Part shown: positions 8,405 to 16,148 of the stretch, one piece after another
Layout of the letters: each line of letters starts with the position of its first letter
Position numbering within the stretch: position 1 is the first letter of the stretch
NCBI RefSeq assembly: GCF_047607725.1
Contig: NZ_JBLKSS010000076.1
Coordinates: 1-19,507, forward strand
DNA from: JBLKSS01 sp047607725
GTDB taxonomy: Bacteria > Pseudomonadota > Gammaproteobacteria > Enterobacterales > Enterobacteriaceae
Length of the DNA: 19,507 nucleotides
Direction of reading: 5' to 3'
Position numbers and translations under genes: made by a program
The notes under the pieces: model-generated
Told to the model about the DNA's origin: nothing
What the model saw: only the letters and a program-made list of their open reading frames with translations
The model's database searches: none

Positions 8405-10186
8405 ATGTTAGTCACGAAATCTCCGTGGTTGCGCCGTGCGATGATGCGTTGCCTGCTGCTGACCGGTATCGCGTCGCTATCCGGCCCCGCCTTTGGCGCG
8501 CCGGCCGCGCAAAGCCAGGGTGCTGGCGCCCCTTTGCCGGGAAAAATTTCCCCTGCTCATGTGCAACCCTACTTTTCCCGAGAAATTGCGGCGCTTTACG
8601 CCGCGCGCCAGGATGCGCCGATGTGGCAGGACCGGGCGGTGGTGTGGCATTTTCAGCAGCAACTGGCGGAACTGGCGCTGTCGGGCGTCCAGCCGCAATT
8701 CACCACCTGGGCGCAGTGGCTCACGGATCCGCGTATTACCGGTCTAACGCGGGATAAAATCTTGTCCGACGTGATGCTGGGCTACCTGCAATTTACCAAT
8801 GGCGTCGGCGCCAACGGCGAAAGATGGCTTTACGGCAATGCACCCTATACGCTGGCGCTGCCGCCGCGCGCGCTCATTGACCGCTGGCAGAATGCTTTAA
8901 ACGACGGCAGGTTGGATGCCTTTGTCAGCGGCCTGGTGCCGCAGCACCCCCAATACGCCAAAATGCATCAAGCGTTGAAAACCATTCTCGCCGATAACCA
9001 CCCTTGGCCGCAGCTGACCGGCAGCGCCAGCTTGCGTCCCGGCCAATTGAGCGATGATATTCCCGCGCTGCGCGAGATTTTGCGGCGTACCGGTATGCTC
9101 CAGCGCGGCGACGCCGCGCCGCAACCGACGGTGGATAACGCCCCGGTCACGCCCACCGCCTCGCAGCCTATCAGCCAAGACCCGCCGTCGGCGGTGGTCA
9201 GCCCCGCCGCCGCGGAGCTCACGACCACGCCTTCCAGCGATAATCCAACGGTGGTCGCCACGGTAGATGTGCAGGACAAGATGTATTCGCCAGATCTGGT
9301 GGCGGCGGTGAAGCGTTTCCAAGACTGGCAGGGGTTGGGTGCCGACGGCGTGATCGGCCGCCAGACGCGCAACTGGCTTAACGTTTCCCCGCAGACCCGG
9401 GTTACGCTGCTGGCGTTGAATATCCAGCGTTTGCGCCTGCTGAATAATCGCGTTAATACCGGCATCTTGGTCAATATTCCCAATTACTCCCTTGTGTACT
9501 ATCAGCAGGGGGCCGAGGTGCTGTCCTCGCGGGTGATCGTCGGCCGCCCCAGCCGCAAAACGCCGCTGATACGCAGTGCGTTGAGCAGCGTGGTGCTTAA
9601 TCCGCCGTGGAATGTGCCCAATTCGCTGGTGCGTCAGGATATTCTGCCGAAAGCGCTGCGCGATCCGGGGTATTTGCTGCGCAACGACTTCACCATATTA
9701 TCGGGCTGGAGTAGCGATGCCGCCGTGATCGACCCGGCCAGTATTGATTGGAATATGGTCACGCCCAACCATTTTCCTTACCGTCTGCAGCAGGCGCCGG
9801 GGCCGAAGAATGCGTTGGGGCGGTATAAATTCAATATGCCCAGCTCGGATGCCATTTATCTGCACGATACGCCCAACCATAATTTGTTCGGCCAAGATCA
9901 GCGCGCGCTTAGCTCGGGTTGCGTTCGGGTGAATAAGGCGGCGGTGCTGGCGAACATGCTGCTGCAAGATGCCGGTTGGGGCGACGCTCGCGTCAGTGCG
10001 ACGCTAAGACAGGGCAATATGACGTATGTGCCGATTCGCCATCAGATTCCGGTCAATTTGTTTTATCTTACCGCCTGGGTCGCGGACGACGGTAAACCGC
10101 AGTTCCGCACAGATATTTACAATTATGATACGCCAACCCAGAAGGGCGCCAGAAGCCTGCCGCAAGCGCAACGGCTGCTGCAATAA
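8405..10186 (+). CDS. ldtD: Murein L,D-transpeptidase LdtD (YcbB)
   Basis: A 593-residue periplasmic L,D-transpeptidase that makes 3-3 (DAP-DAP) cross-links in peptidoglycan and, in E. coli, supports beta-lactam tolerance and envelope-stress survival. An N-terminal signal sequence has a basic start (residues 1-16) and a hydrophobic stretch ending AFG-A near 32. The N-terminal scaffold domain runs to about 240. A Pro/Thr/Ser/Ala-rich linker (about 240-290) leads to a peptidoglycan-binding fold at about 297-330 (VKRFQDWQGLGADGVIG). The YkuD catalytic domain carries His487 in HDTPNHN and the nucleophile Cys506 in SSGCVRV. AGG lies just before the start, with AGGGG a little further upstream. It is slightly shorter than E. 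coli YcbB (615 residues as recalled), mainly near the N-terminus and linker. No lesion is seen. Confidence 0.95.
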   Translation: MLVTKSPWLRRAMMRCLLLTGIASLSGPAFGAPAAQSQGAGAPLPGKISPAHVQPYFSREIAALYAARQDAPMWQDRAVVWHFQQQLAELALSGVQPQFTTWAQWLTDPRITGLTRDKILSDVMLGYLQFTNGVGANGERWLYGNAPYTLALPPRALIDRWQNALNDGRLDAFVSGLVPQHPQYAKMHQALKTILADNHPWPQLTGSASLRPGQLSDDIPALREILRRTGMLQRGDAAPQPTVDNAPVTPTASQPISQDPPSAVVSPAAAELTTTPSSDNPTVVATVDVQDKMYSPDLVAAVKRFQDWQGLGADGVIGRQTRNWLNVSPQTRVTLLALNIQRLRLLNNRVNTGILVNIPNYSLVYYQQGAEVLSSRVIVGRPSRKTPLIRSALSSVVLNPPWNVPNSLVRQDILPKALRDPGYLLRNDFTILSGWSSDAAVIDPASIDWNMVTPNHFPYRLQQAPGPKNALGRYKFNMPSSDAIYLHDTPNHNLFGQDQRALSSGCVRVNKAAVLANMLLQDAGWGDARVSATLRQGNMTYVPIRHQIPVNLFYLTAWVADDGKPQFRTDIYNYDTPTQKGARSLPQAQRLLQ

Positions 10187-10278
10187 GCCGCTGAACGCCG
10201 GTGAATTTATGCGCGGGCCTGACCGGGGCCCCGTGTAGACTACTTTGTGAGCTTTTGCAAATCCTGACGCTTGAGTTA

Positions 10279-10307
10279 TTGACGTGGCCCACCCATACGG
10301 CTATGGT
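10279..10307 (+). promoter_or_regulatory. Candidate sigma-70 promoter for mepK
   Basis: TTGACG (10279-10284) and TATGGT (10302-10307) are separated by exactly 17 bases. They match the consensus at five of six and four of six positions. The implied transcript start is about 50 bases before the mepK ATG. This supports independent expression of mepK after ldtD. Confidence 0.5.
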
Positions 10308-10365
10308 TCGGGCGGTGCGCTACTGTGTATTTGTTCATCAACTCTGCCGACTGGTTACTGTGCCC

Positions 10366-10914
10366 ATGGATCATATCAATCATCTACGCCGTCAATTGCT
10401 GGTGTTTGGAACGGCTGCCGCCGGACTGGCGCTGCTTCCCGGCACTGCTTTCGCCACGCTCTCCACGCCCCGCCCGCGCATGCTAACCCTGAATAATTTG
10501 CATACCGGTGAAACGCTGAAAACGGAATTTTTCAATGGTAAAAGTTATGATCAAAGCGAGCTGAGCCGATTAAATCATTTTTTCCGCGATTTTCGCGCCA
10601 ATAAAATAACCGAAATCGATCCTCAGCTTTTCGACCATCTTTATCGTCTGCAAACGGTGTTGCAAACCAGCAAGCCGGTGCAGCTTATTTCCGGCTACCG
10701 GACGGTACAGACTAATAATTCGCTGCGGGCAAAGAGCGAGGGCGTAGCGAAGCACAGTTATCATACGCTGGGCAAAGCCATGGATTTCCATATTGAGGGC
10801 ACGCCGCTCAGCATGATCCGTAAAGCGGCGCTCAAGCTGCGCATGGGCGGCGTGGGATACTACCCGCGAAGTAATTTCGTCCATATCGATACCGGGCCGG
10901 CGCGCACCTGGTAA
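10366..10914 (+). CDS. mepK: Murein DD-endopeptidase MepK (YcbK), DAP-DAP cross-link hydrolase
   Basis: A 182-residue M15-type zinc peptidase, the same length as E. coli YcbK. MepK cleaves 3-3 (and some 4-3) cross-links of peptidoglycan during growth, so it acts on the product of the neighbouring LdtD. The export signal has a twin-arginine pair at residues 8-9 followed by a hydrophobic stretch and AFA at 28-30; E. coli YcbK is a known Tat substrate. The zinc ligands are visible as His133 and Asp140 in SYHTLGKAMDFHI and His173 in FVHIDTGPA. The start at 10366 fits family length; longer in-frame starts upstream (from 10201) would bury the export signal. No strong Shine-Dalgarno sequence precedes it. 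The gene is intact. Confidence 0.94.
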   Translation: MDHINHLRRQLLVFGTAAAGLALLPGTAFATLSTPRPRMLTLNNLHTGETLKTEFFNGKSYDQSELSRLNHFFRDFRANKITEIDPQLFDHLYRLQTVLQTSKPVQLISGYRTVQTNNSLRAKSEGVAKHSYHTLGKAMDFHIEGTPLSMIRKAALKLRMGGVGYYPRSNFVHIDTGPARTW

Positions 10915-10930
10915 AGCGCCGCAATTCCTG

Positions 10931-10959
10931 TCAACACGACCGCCGTTTCGCCGTATAAT
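10931..10959 (+). promoter_or_regulatory. Candidate sigma-70 promoter for gloC
   Basis: TCAACA (10931-10936), a 17-base spacer and a perfect TATAAT (10954-10959) lie between the mepK stop and the gloC start. Transcription would begin about 20 bases before the gloC ATG. The promoter survives although the gene behind it is broken. Confidence 0.5.
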
Positions 10960-10988
10960 TGGATGCAAAAGGCCAGACAGGATGCAGT

Positions 10989-11617
10989 ATGAAATATCAC
11001 ATTATGCCGGTAACGGCGTTCAGCCAGAATTGTTCTTTGGTTTGGTGCGAGCAGACCGGCGAAGTGGCGCTGCTGGATCCCGGCGGTGAAGCGCAGCGGT
11101 TGCGTCAAGAAGTCGCGGCGCTGGGCGTAACGGTAAAAGAAATATGGCTGACTCACGTCATCTGGATGATGTCGGCGCCGCCAGCGAGCTCGCGGCATTT
11201 TATCGCGTGCCCATCGTCGGTCCCCATCGCGACGATGAACCGTTGCTGGCGAATTTGCCGGGGCAGTGTCAGATGTTTGGCGTGGAAAGCATTCCGCCAT
11301 TGACGCCCGATCACTGGCTGGCGGATGGCGCCACGGTGAGCGTCGGTACGTTGTCGTTTAGCGTACTGCATTGCCCCGGCCATTCTCCGGGGCATGTGTT
11401 GTTCTGGAACAAAGCGGCGAAATTCATTTTGATGGGGGACGTGCTGTTTAATGGCGGCATTGGTCGTACCGACCTGCCGGGCGGCGATAGGGCGACGCTG
11501 ATGCGTTCGATCCATCATCAGCTCATGCCGTTAGCGGATGACATTGCCTTTCTGCCCGGCCATGGCCCCATGTCGACTTTGGGCCACGAGCGCCGCACTA
11601 ATCCTTTCCTGCAGTAG
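10989..11617 (+). pseudogene. gloC: gloC (ycbL) hydroxyacylglutathione hydrolase, frameshifted
   Basis: GloC is a metallo-beta-lactamase-fold glyoxalase II that hydrolyses S-lactoylglutathione in methylglyoxal detoxification. The frame starts at 10989 (MKYHIMPVTAFSQNCSLVWC) after a CAGGA ribosome-binding site and reads well to ACTCAC near 11156. There one G of the expected glycine codon of the THGHLDHVG motif is missing, and the frame shifts. The remainder continues in another frame to 11617 (HCPGHSPGH, GDVLFNGGIGRTDLP, LPGHGPMSTLGHERRTNPFLQ). When the shift is repaired the motif reads THGHLDDVG: the final metal-binding His is Asp (codon 11168-11170). Frameshift and lost zinc ligand are independent lesions, so a sequencing error alone does not explain the state of the gene. 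The rest is well preserved, so decay is recent. Confidence 0.9.
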
Positions 11618-11727
11618 CCGCCGGTGAGCGCTTCATGGCCATTGCCGCCGTTGCGTGAACCAGCATGACATTGTCATTTTCATCTCTTCACAGACGGACG
11701 CGCCGCCTCAGACAGGTTAACCGGCGG

Positions 11728-12918
11728 TTACAGCACCGCCACGATCGCTTCGCACAACGGCGCCATGTTATCCGGCGTCATTCCGGCCACGTTGATGCGG
11801 CCTGAATTCACCACATAGATGCCCGATTGGTCACGCAGCTCTAGCACCTGTTCCTGAGTCAGGCCGCTAAAGGAGAACATGCCGTTTTGCCGGTTGATAA
11901 AGCTGAAGTCCTGCCGCGTGCCTTTATCCAGGAGGGTGTTGACGAACAGTTGGCGCATACGCTGGATACGCTCGCGCATACCGCTCAACTCCTGCTCCCA
12001 CATGGCGCGCAGCACGTCGTCGGCCAAAATGGTGGCGACAACGGCGGCGCCGTGCGCCGGCGGGTTGGAGTAGTTGGCGCGAATGATGGCTTTCAACTGG
12101 CTGAAGGCGCGATCGGCAATCGCGCTGTCGGGCGCAATCAGTGTGCAGGCGCCAACGCGTTCATTATACAGGCCGAAATTCTTTGAAAAGGAGCTGCACA
12201 CGATGAGCTCCTGATGAGCTTCGCAAAAAATGCGCAAACCCGCCGCATCTTCCTCCAGGCCGTGGGCGAAACCCTGATAGGCGAAATCAAACAGCGGCAG
12301 CCAGCCCTGTCGGGCCGACAGCGCCGCCAGTTCGCGCCATTGCTGCTCGGTGGGGTCGATCCCGGTCGGATTATGGCAGCAACCTTGGAATAAGACGACG
12401 TCGCCGGCCTGTGCCTGGCTCAGGGACGCCAGCATTGCCGTAAAATCGAGCGTATGAGTGACAGCGTCATAGTAGGCGTAATAGCACACCGTCAATCCCG
12501 CCGCGCTAAACACGTTTTTATGGTTCGGCCAGCTAGGGTTGCTTACCCAAACACGGCGCACGGCGGTATTATGCGCCAGGAAATCCGCGGCCACGCGCAG
12601 GGCGCCGGTACCGCCGGGGGTTTGCGCGCTGCACGTCCGCGCGCTGGCGATAATGGCGCTGTCCGCGCCGAACAGAAGGCGCTGCGTGTCCGCGGCGAAG
12701 GCCGTGATGCCGTCAATACTCAGGTAGTTTTTGCTGGTCTCATTTTCCAGCAGCAGCGATTCCGCTTTTTTTACGCTGGTCAGCACCGGTGTATTACCGG
12801 TTTCATCCTTGTAGACGCCGATACCAAGATTGATTTTACTCGGGCGATCATCTGCGCGAAAGACATCCAGTAGGCCGAGAATCGGGTCCGCCGGTGCGAC
12901 CGGGATAGATTCAAACAT
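11728..12918 (-). CDS. aspC: Aspartate aminotransferase AspC
   Basis: A 396-residue PLP-dependent class I aminotransferase, the length of E. coli AspC. It interconverts aspartate plus 2-oxoglutarate with oxaloacetate plus glutamate in the cytoplasm. The PLP-binding lysine is Lys246 in SSFSKNFGLYNERVG. Asn183 (HNPTGIDP), Asp211 and Tyr214 contact the cofactor, and Arg374 (NSGRINVAGM) binds the substrate carboxylate. The ATG at 12918 is chosen over an in-frame TTG at 12933 because it restores family length and the MFE-type N-terminus; the Shine-Dalgarno signal is weak. The gene follows ompF on the same strand, separated by the ompF terminator, and converges with gloC. No lesion is seen. It can also supply aromatic transamination. 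Confidence 0.96.
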   Translation of the reverse strand: MFESIPVAPADPILGLLDVFRADDRPSKINLGIGVYKDETGNTPVLTSVKKAESLLLENETSKNYLSIDGITAFAADTQRLLFGADSAIIASARTCSAQTPGGTGALRVAADFLAHNTAVRRVWVSNPSWPNHKNVFSAAGLTVCYYAYYDAVTHTLDFTAMLASLSQAQAGDVVLFQGCCHNPTGIDPTEQQWRELAALSARQGWLPLFDFAYQGFAHGLEEDAAGLRIFCEAHQELIVCSSFSKNFGLYNERVGACTLIAPDSAIADRAFSQLKAIIRANYSNPPAHGAAVVATILADDVLRAMWEQELSGMRERIQRMRQLFVNTLLDKGTRQDFSFINRQNGMFSFSGLTQEQVLELRDQSGIYVVNSGRINVAGMTPDNMAPLCEAIVAVL

Positions 12919-12960
12919 GGGAGATGTGTCCAAACGTCACAGTGTGCGAAAAGTGCTATC

Positions 12961-12989
12961 AGGTTACCGTTACGAGAGCCCTTTGCCAA
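12961..12989 (-). promoter_or_regulatory. Candidate promoter for aspC
   Basis: On the minus strand TTGGCA (12989-12984), a 17-base spacer and TAACCT (12966-12961) lie about 40 bases before the aspC start and downstream of the ompF terminator. The -35 matches five of six consensus bases; the -10 is poor. The strong terminator in front of it implies aspC needs its own promoter. Confidence 0.4.
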
Positions 12990-13017
12990 CCGTTTACCGC
13001 CCATTTTTCAACGGCAC

Positions 13018-13050
13018 AAAAAAAAGAAGGCAGGGTGCAAACCCTGCCTT
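13018..13050 (-). terminator. Rho-independent terminator of ompF
   Basis: Arms AAGGCAGGG and CCCTGCCTT (13027-13035 and 13042-13050) form a perfect 9-bp stem with a 6-base loop. On the minus strand the stem is followed by C and then eight T (13025-13018). It lies about 40 bases after the ompF stop and before aspC, a classic intrinsic terminator. Confidence 0.9.
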
Positions 13051-13089
13051 CGCTATCCTGATCTTCAGCCGTAGAGGGCCGAAAGGGGA

Positions 13090-14207
13090 TTAGAACTGGT
13101 AGACCAGATCCAGAGCAACGGTATCGCCGCTGCCGATGCCCAGCTCGTTGTCGTCATCAATCTGGTTGATGATGTAGTCAACATAAGTGGACATGTTTTT
13201 GTTGAAGTAGTAAGTCGCGCCCACTTCAAAGTATTTGATCAGGTCAACATCGCCAACGCCTTCGATGTCTTTACCTTTCGACTGCACGTAGGCGAGGGAC
13301 GGACGCAGACCGAAGTCGAACTGATACTGGGCAACCAATTCAATCAGCTGGGTTTTGTTAGCAAAACCGGTAGCGTTAAAGTCAGTGCTCTGCTAATTGG
13401 AGTTGCTGATGTAGGTCGCGTTACGGGTTTCACCGTACATGGCGGCCAGGTAAACGTTGTTGGCGTCATATTTCAGACCGGCTGTCCATTGCTGAGCTTT
13501 TTCGCTGCCGTTAGCATAGTAAGCGCTTTGCTGTGCATCGGTACGGTCGGAAGAAGCAATAAGCACCGCCGATAGCAACACCGATGGGGGAGGTGTAGCT
13601 GGTAGATGCGCCCCAGCCGTCGCCGTTGGCGCGACGGATTTCGTCACGATCGTTCTTGCTTTGGTACTGTACGGCGAAATCCCAGCCGTCAACCAACCCG
13701 AAGAAGTTGGTGTTGCGGTAGGTAGCGACACCGGTGGTACGACCCACCATGAAGTTGTCGCTGTAGCCGGAGTCACCGCCGAATTCCGGCAGCATGTCGG
13801 TCCAGCCGATAGCGTCATACACTTACGCCGTAGTTACGGCCGTAATCGAATGAACCGGCATCGCCGAATTTCAGACCGGCGAACACCAGACGGGTTTTGT
13901 TGCCGTCCTGAGCGTCGACGCTGCTTTCGGAGTTGTTGCCCTGGAAGTTGTATTCCCACTGGCCGAAACCGGTCAGCTGGTCGGTAATCTGAGTTTCACC
14001 TTTGAAGCCGAGACGGGCGTAAGTCTGGTCGCCGTCACCGCCGTCACCGCCGTAGCTGTTGTCGCTGTGGGAGAAGTAGTGCAGGCCGACAGCCTTACCG
14101 TAGATGTCTAATTTATTGCCATCTTTGTTATACACTTCGGCCGCGTTAGCGGCACCGGCAGCCAATAAGGCCGGAATTACCACTGCAATAAGATTGCGAT
14201 TCATCAT
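13090..14207 (-). pseudogene. ompF: ompF general porin, two frameshifts and one nonsense codon
   Basis: A trimeric outer-membrane beta-barrel porin of the OmpF/OmpC family. The start region (14207, MMNRNLIAVVIPALL) encodes a signal peptide ending ANA, followed by AEVYNKDGNKLDIYGKAVGL as in enterobacterial porins. Reading is broken three times. One extra base in GTAAGTG near 13823-13824 shifts the frame after DYGRNYGV. One extra base near 13559-13561 shifts it again in GGAY-ASSDRT. An in-frame TAG at 13395-13393 interrupts the segment between NATYISNSN and TDFNATGFANKTQ. The final strand ends in VYQF at 13090 with the terminal Phe typical of porins. Promoter, leader and terminator are preserved. 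It resembles OmpF most by position next to asnS and aspC. Confidence 0.92.
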
Positions 14208-14300
14208 TATTACTACCCTCATTGGTGTTATTCGGACACCTGCCACTGCCGCTAATAATTTCTTACGAAACATTATTGAGAGTTTGGTGTCTTCCTGTGT
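14208..14300 (-). promoter_or_regulatory. ompF mRNA leader with conserved small-RNA target segment
   Basis: The leader matches my memory of the E. coli ompF leader in several blocks: GACACCAAACTCTC, GGCAGTGGCAGGTGTC (14250-14235) and the Shine-Dalgarno GAGGGTA before the tandem ATG codons. In E. coli these blocks pair with MicF and related antisense small RNAs. Retention of the target sequence implies this gene was under such control until recently; whether the small RNA genes survive cannot be seen here. Confidence 0.65.
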
Positions 14301-14410
14301 CTGCACGCAGTGTTCCATTCACAGAGTCGTTAATCTACTCCGAAAATGATACAAATGTCGTAATAATGTTTCATGAGGAAAAAATGTATGTCTAAATGTA
14401 ATTTTTAGGG
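14301..14410 (-). promoter_or_regulatory. ompF promoter and upstream OmpR-type region
   Basis: By alignment with the E. coli ompF promoter as I recall it, GTGAATGGAACACTGCGTGCAG contains the -10 equivalent AACACT (14314-14309), with transcription starting near 14301. Upstream, AT-rich segments on the minus strand (AAAATTACATTTAGACATAC and TTTGTATCATTTTC) occupy the position of the tandem OmpR-binding sites. The -10 is far from consensus, as expected for an activator-dependent promoter. The OmpR sites are inferred from position and base composition, not from a matrix search. Confidence 0.5.
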
Positions 14411-14435
14411 AACTTTATGAGATATCTCTAACTTT

Positions 14436-14465
14436 AAAAAGAGAAAGGCCAGCAGAGCTGGCCTT
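14436..14465 (-). terminator. Rho-independent terminator of asnS
   Basis: AAGGCCAGC and GCTGGCCTT (14445-14453 and 14457-14465) make a perfect 9-bp stem with a 3-base loop. On the minus strand it is followed by TCTCTTTTTA. It lies about 45 bases after the asnS stop and just upstream of the ompF control region, insulating the two genes. Confidence 0.9.
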
Positions 14466-14507
14466 GGTGACGTATATATATTTTTTTATTATATTAAATG
14501 CCGAAAT

Positions 14508-15908
14508 TTAGAAATTGGCATTGCGCGGACTTCGCGGGAAGGGTATTACATCACGAATATTTTGCATTCCTGTGACATAAACTATTAATCTCTCGAAACC
14601 TAATCCAAAACCTGCATGAGGAACGGTTCCATAGCGGCGCAAATCACGATACCACCAGTAATCTTCTTTGTTGAGGCCCATTTCTTCCAAACGTGTATCC
14701 AGTCTATCCAAACGCTCTTCACGCTGCGATCCGCCAATGATTTCGCCGATGCCCGGGGCCAGCACATCCATAGCGGCGACGGTTTTGCCATCGTCATTCA
14801 TGCGCATGTAAAACACTTTGATATCCTTGGGATAATTCTTCACCACCACCGGCGCTTTGAAATGTTTTTCCGCCAAATAGCGTTCATGTTCCGAAGATAA
14901 GTCAATGCCCCAGGAAACCGGATTTTCAAATGTCTGGCCACAGTTTTGCAGAATGGTTACCGCCTCGGTGTAGTCGACTTGCGCGAAATCTGCACTAATA
15001 AAGTGTTTCAGACGGTTTATCGCTTCTTTGTCGACCCGCTCGACGAAGAACTGCATATCGTCGGCGCGCTCGGTCAATACCGCCTGAAACACATATTTAA
15101 GCATCGCTTCCGCTAAGCCGGCGGCATCCTCCAGGGTGGCGAACGCCACTTCCGGCTCAACCATCCAGAATTCGGCGAGATGGCGACTGGTATTGGAATT
15201 TTCCGCCCGGAACGTCGGACCGAATGTATAGATTTTTGACAGGGCGCAGGCGTAACTTTCACCGTTCAGCTGGCCGGAAACGGTTAAAAAGGCCTCTTTG
15301 CCAAAGAAATCTTCATCGTAATTGACTTTGCCATCGGCCGTGCGCGGCAGATTTTCCAAATCGAGGGTTGAAACGCGGAACATTTCGCCGGCGCCTTCGG
15401 TATCGGAGGCGGTAATTAACGGCGTCGACACCCAGAAGAAACTCTGCTCATCCATAAAACGGTGAATGGCCTGCGCCAGGGTGTGGCGGACTCGCGCCAC
15501 CGCGCCAATCAGGTTGGTCCGCGGGCGAAGATGGGCCACTTCGCGCAGATATTCCACGCTATGGCGCTTGGCGGCCATGGGGTAGGTATCCGGATCGTCG
15601 ACCCAGCCGAGCACCTCAACGGCCTGAGCCTGTATTTCGTAACGCTGACCGCCCCCTAAGGATTCCACTACCCGGCCGGTAACCGATACCGAGCAGCCTG
15701 TGGTCAGGCGTAGAATGTCGTTCTGATAATTGGGCAGAGTATTATTAATGACGGCCTGTAAGGGATCGAAGCAGGAACCGTCATAGACGGCAAGAAAGGA
15801 GATTCCGGCTTTGGAATCTCGGCGGGTACGCACCCAACCCTGTACAGTGACTTCACTGTCAGCCGGCATGCGCCCTTGCAGTACATCGACTACAGGCACT
15901 ACGCTCAT
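14508..15908 (-). CDS. asnS: Asparaginyl-tRNA synthetase AsnS
   Basis: A 466-residue class IIb aminoacyl-tRNA synthetase, the exact length of E. coli AsnS, which charges tRNA-Asn with asparagine. An N-terminal OB-fold anticodon-binding domain (about 1-105, GWVRTRRDSKAGISFLAVYDG) precedes the catalytic domain. Class II motif 2 is at 233-247 (FRAENSNTSRHLAEF), and motif 3 is near 435-441 (GLGFERL). The C-terminus RDVIPFPRSPRNANF is conserved. An AAGAGAG ribosome-binding site stands before the ATG. A TATTAT element at 15970-15965, about 57 bases upstream of the start, may be the -10, with no clear -35. An essential gene, intact, located between two pseudogenes. Confidence 0.98.
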   Translation of the reverse strand: MSVVPVVDVLQGRMPADSEVTVQGWVRTRRDSKAGISFLAVYDGSCFDPLQAVINNTLPNYQNDILRLTTGCSVSVTGRVVESLGGGQRYEIQAQAVEVLGWVDDPDTYPMAAKRHSVEYLREVAHLRPRTNLIGAVARVRHTLAQAIHRFMDEQSFFWVSTPLITASDTEGAGEMFRVSTLDLENLPRTADGKVNYDEDFFGKEAFLTVSGQLNGESYACALSKIYTFGPTFRAENSNTSRHLAEFWMVEPEVAFATLEDAAGLAEAMLKYVFQAVLTERADDMQFFVERVDKEAINRLKHFISADFAQVDYTEAVTILQNCGQTFENPVSWGIDLSSEHERYLAEKHFKAPVVVKNYPKDIKVFYMRMNDDGKTVAAMDVLAPGIGEIIGGSQREERLDRLDTRLEEMGLNKEDYWWYRDLRRYGTVPHAGFGLGFERLIVYVTGMQNIRDVIPFPRSPRNANF

Positions 15909-16125
15909 AAAATACTCTCTTACTCAGTTAAAATAGGAAAAGGCCGTGAGTCCGGTAACGGAGCATAATATGTTACTTGGCGGCGGCAAGACCGCAAGGG
16001 GAAATCGCATATTTCTGGCGGCGATGATGTTTAGGGTGTGCAATGAGGGCAGAAAACCGGTGTTAAAGCGGGCCAAAGCGCCATCTCCCCCGACGCTTTC
16101 GCGCAAAACGGGGGAACGGGAAATG

Positions 16126-16144
16126 CCAGCCGCGGCTTGGCTGG
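16126..16144 (-). terminator. Weak hairpin after pncB
   Basis: CCAGCC and GGCTGG form a 6-bp stem with a 7-base loop within ten bases of the pncB stop on the minus strand. The following sequence CATTTCCCG has only three T in a row, so intrinsic termination would be inefficient. It may simply be a 3'-end stabilising structure. Confidence 0.3.
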
Positions 16145-16148
16145 TGGT

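Noticed and set aside
8140..8757. 205-codon plus-strand frame overlapping the ldtD start
   Set aside because: Its second half lies out of frame inside ldtD, whose signal peptide and domains are clear; the first part has no family features.
11144..11617. Downstream 157-codon frame of gloC as a separate intact gene
   Set aside because: The ATG at 11144 is created by the frameshift context. The product would lack the N-terminal strands and most of the first metal-binding motif.
11720..11740. Short palindrome around the aspC stop as a terminator between gloC and aspC
   Set aside because: Stem only about 5 bp with no T-run on either strand.
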